A model generated the notes under the pieces. That model saw only the letters and a list, made by a program, of their open reading frames with translations. It made no database searches and had not been told where the DNA came from. A stretch of 64,000 nucleotides of DNA, taken from contig NZ_NGKU01000001.1 of NCBI RefSeq assembly GCF_002140915.1, forward strand, positions 1,700,039 through 1,764,038. Direction: 5' to 3'. Origin of the DNA: Candidatus Enterococcus testudinis (GTDB taxonomy: Bacteria; Bacillota; Bacilli; Lactobacillales; Enterococcaceae). A program made the position numbers and the translations under genes. Of the stretch, positions 62,777-64,000 are shown in pieces; position 1 is the stretch's first letter; the number at the start of each line of letters is the position of its first letter.

Positions 62777-63641
62777 GCAACTCCTTTCCAGTATACCGGT
62801 TCAAAAAGGCCATTAATTTGGCCGAAAAATCTTCGAAAGAGCCGAAATAGGCGTCGATTTGACGAAATTCTTTTTCCACGATTGCTTTTTTTAATCGAAG
62901 CTTCTGATATTTATTTTGCAATCGTTCCTTTTCCTGTGTGATTTCTTCTTCATTGTTGGTATATCTTTCCCATTCTTTACGTTTTTCTTCTAAAGACTTC
63001 CGTTTCGTCGTCAACTGTTCAAGTTCCTCATCTATTTTTGTACGATTAAAGAAGCTCTTGGTCTCATTTAATTCCGCTTCAGATGCTGCAACTTGATCAA
63101 TTTGATCTTGAATGGTTTTTACTTCTGACATTGCTGTGATTCGTTTCGCTTCCAATTGATCGATTTGTTTCTCGATCGTCGTCAACATGTCACGATTGCC
63201 CCGTTGAAATTTGTCCCACTCATCATCAATTTCCGGAATGACAAAGATTTCAGGAATACTTGCATCAATACCAATCGTAGGACGTTCATGAAAGTACGTA
63301 CCGATTTTATAATAATGGACAGTTGGCGATACTTTCTCACAATGTAGCATAAAAGGAAAACTGAATGTGAAATGATCATGGATCTTCCGCGCCAACAGTT
63401 CATCTATTTCATGATTTTGGTTTGATGTTTCTTTTAGTTGTTTGTGCAATCGTCCATTGTAAATACGGTATATTTCTGGAATATCTTCTTTTTCGATTGC
63501 TGATTCAAAATCTTGCAGATCTTGCAGCATTTGACCAATATTTTTAGAGGCAACCTGTTTAATATCAGTAAACGTTGCTTCTTCTGAGTTGGAAAAATTT
63601 TCATTCATTACTTCTTGTTCTTTTTTTCCTTCATCAGTCAT
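62760..63641 (-). CDS. Unknown coiled-coil protein
   Basis: 293 aa, not recognised. An N-terminal folded part (about 25-150) is followed by a long coiled coil (about 155-265, QIDQLEAKRITAMSEVKTIQ and on). Soluble. GGAGGGG before the ATG. First gene of a two-gene unit between the rRNA operon terminator and the alcohol dehydrogenase gene. Possible structural or scaffolding role, by inference only. Confidence 0.72.
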   Translation of the reverse strand: MTDEGKKEQEVMNENFSNSEEATFTDIKQVASKNIGQMLQDLQDFESAIEKEDIPEIYRIYNGRLHKQLKETSNQNHEIDELLARKIHDHFTFSFPFMLHCEKVSPTVHYYKIGTYFHERPTIGIDASIPEIFVIPEIDDEWDKFQRGNRDMLTTIEKQIDQLEAKRITAMSEVKTIQDQIDQVAASEAELNETKSFFNRTKIDEELEQLTTKRKSLEEKRKEWERYTNNEEEITQEKERLQNKYQKLRLKKAIVEKEFRQIDAYFGSFEDFSAKLMAFLNRYTGKELHELDE

Positions 63642-63813
63642 AAGACCCCTCCTTAAAATACTTCAATACTAGTGTATCATTTTTTGCAGGAAAAAGTTAT
63701 TTTAAGTCACTACTTCTAATAATTTATCTGAAAATCTCATGATTGTTTTGGCGCTTGAAAGAAGAAGCTGGTCAGTAGATTATCTGCTTTATTCCATAAA
63801 CATAACATAAACA

Positions 63814-63847
63814 CAAAAAAACGTATATCGTTACATATACGTTTTTA
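63814..63847 (-). terminator. rRNA operon terminator
   Basis: AAAACGTATAT pairs with ATATACGTTTT, then T7 on the minus strand, 7 nt after the 5S rRNA. Confidence 0.88.
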
Positions 63848-63853
63848 TCAATT

Positions 63854-63969
63854 GCGTGGCGACGTCCTACTCTCACAAAGGGAAACCCTTCACTACAATC
63901 GGCGCTAAGAAGCTTAACTTCTGTGTTCGGCATGGTTACAGGTGTATCCTTCTTGCTATCGCCACCACA
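63854..63969 (-). rRNA. rrf: 5S ribosomal RNA
   Basis: 116 nt. The minus strand begins TGTGGTGGCGATAGC and ends GTCGCCACGC, which pair as helix I; CCGAACACAGAAGTTAAG is the universal loop region. Sequence is of enterococcal type. It is the 3' end of an rRNA operon whose 23S and 16S lie beyond the right edge. Confidence 0.97.
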
Positions 63970-64000
63970 CTATTCAATTGAGTAAGTGTTGCTCACTCAA
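63970..64000 (-). other. 23S-5S spacer
   Basis: Contains TTGAGTGAGCAACACTTACTCAA, a self-complementary piece typical of rRNA processing stems. Confidence 0.7.

Noticed and set aside
1..64000. CRISPR arrays, transposases, phage genes, tRNA genes
   Set aside because: None seen: no regular spaced repeats, no DDE-type or recombinase frames, and no cloverleaf-like sequence in the gaps.

Overview
The window looks like a chromosomal segment of an Enterococcus or a close Lactobacillales relative. The reasons are the moderate GC content, the RexA/RexB form of the AddAB nuclease, the fused RNase PH/RdgB protein, the Gram-positive PheS with its Cys-rich insert, the typical Firmicutes signals (AGGAGG ribosome sites, T-box, M-box, cre, Fur-like boxes) and an enterococcal-type 5S rRNA at the right edge. 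Most genes lie on the minus strand, as does the rRNA operon end at 63.85-64.0 kb, so that strand is probably the leading strand. I see no transposase, phage, CRISPR array or tRNA. The segment reads as core genome with scattered lineage-specific genes.

Layout. 0-3 kb: YfcE-type phosphodiesterase, Rph-RdgB fusion and glutamate racemase. 3-6 kb: a glnQHMP-type glutamine/glutamate ABC transporter. 6-11.4 kb: trpS, then pheST under a T-box, then an HxlR-type regulator. 11.5-19.4 kb: rexAB and a type I signal peptidase. 19.5-25.5 kb: an aldehyde dehydrogenase, a nitroreductase, several small unknown proteins, and a P1B-4 type metal-efflux ATPase. 25.7-28.7 kb: a three-gene reduced Rnf-like operon (RnfC, RnfD and one RnfA-like subunit). 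28.7-33 kb: small lineage-specific proteins, a DUF4430 lipoprotein with an ECF S component, and a C69 dipeptidase. 33-38.9 kb: a malX-malY operon with a perfect cre site, an RpiR regulator, a flavodoxin-fold oxidoreductase and D-amino acid transaminase. 39-45.4 kb: an AI-2E family protein, a GNAT enzyme, then an FtsW/RodA pair, a PAP2 phosphatase and an LCP protein, all behind an M-box magnesium riboswitch. 45.6-50 kb: a MutS2-like protein without a Smr domain behind a long leader, then ahpCF. 50-55.7 kb: a PadR-controlled membrane protein and a Fur-boxed siderophore ABC importer. 55.8-63.7 kb: a coupled regulator/oxidoreductase pair with a divergent anion permease, a methyltransferase/alcohol dehydrogenase pair, and two coupled unknown coiled-coil proteins just after the rRNA operon.

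The points most worth a second look are these. (1) The RnfC-RnfD-RnfA-like operon lacks RnfB, RnfG and RnfE, and its RnfA-like subunit has lost both positions where Rnf/Nqr proteins hold the membrane [2Fe-2S] cysteines, while RnfD keeps the flavinylation motif. (2) A magnesium riboswitch is placed in front of cell-wall polymerase genes instead of a Mg transporter. (3) A possible attenuator, with a 6-codon leader peptide and mutually exclusive pairings, precedes the MutS2-like gene.

All family assignments come from reading motifs by eye; no search was run.
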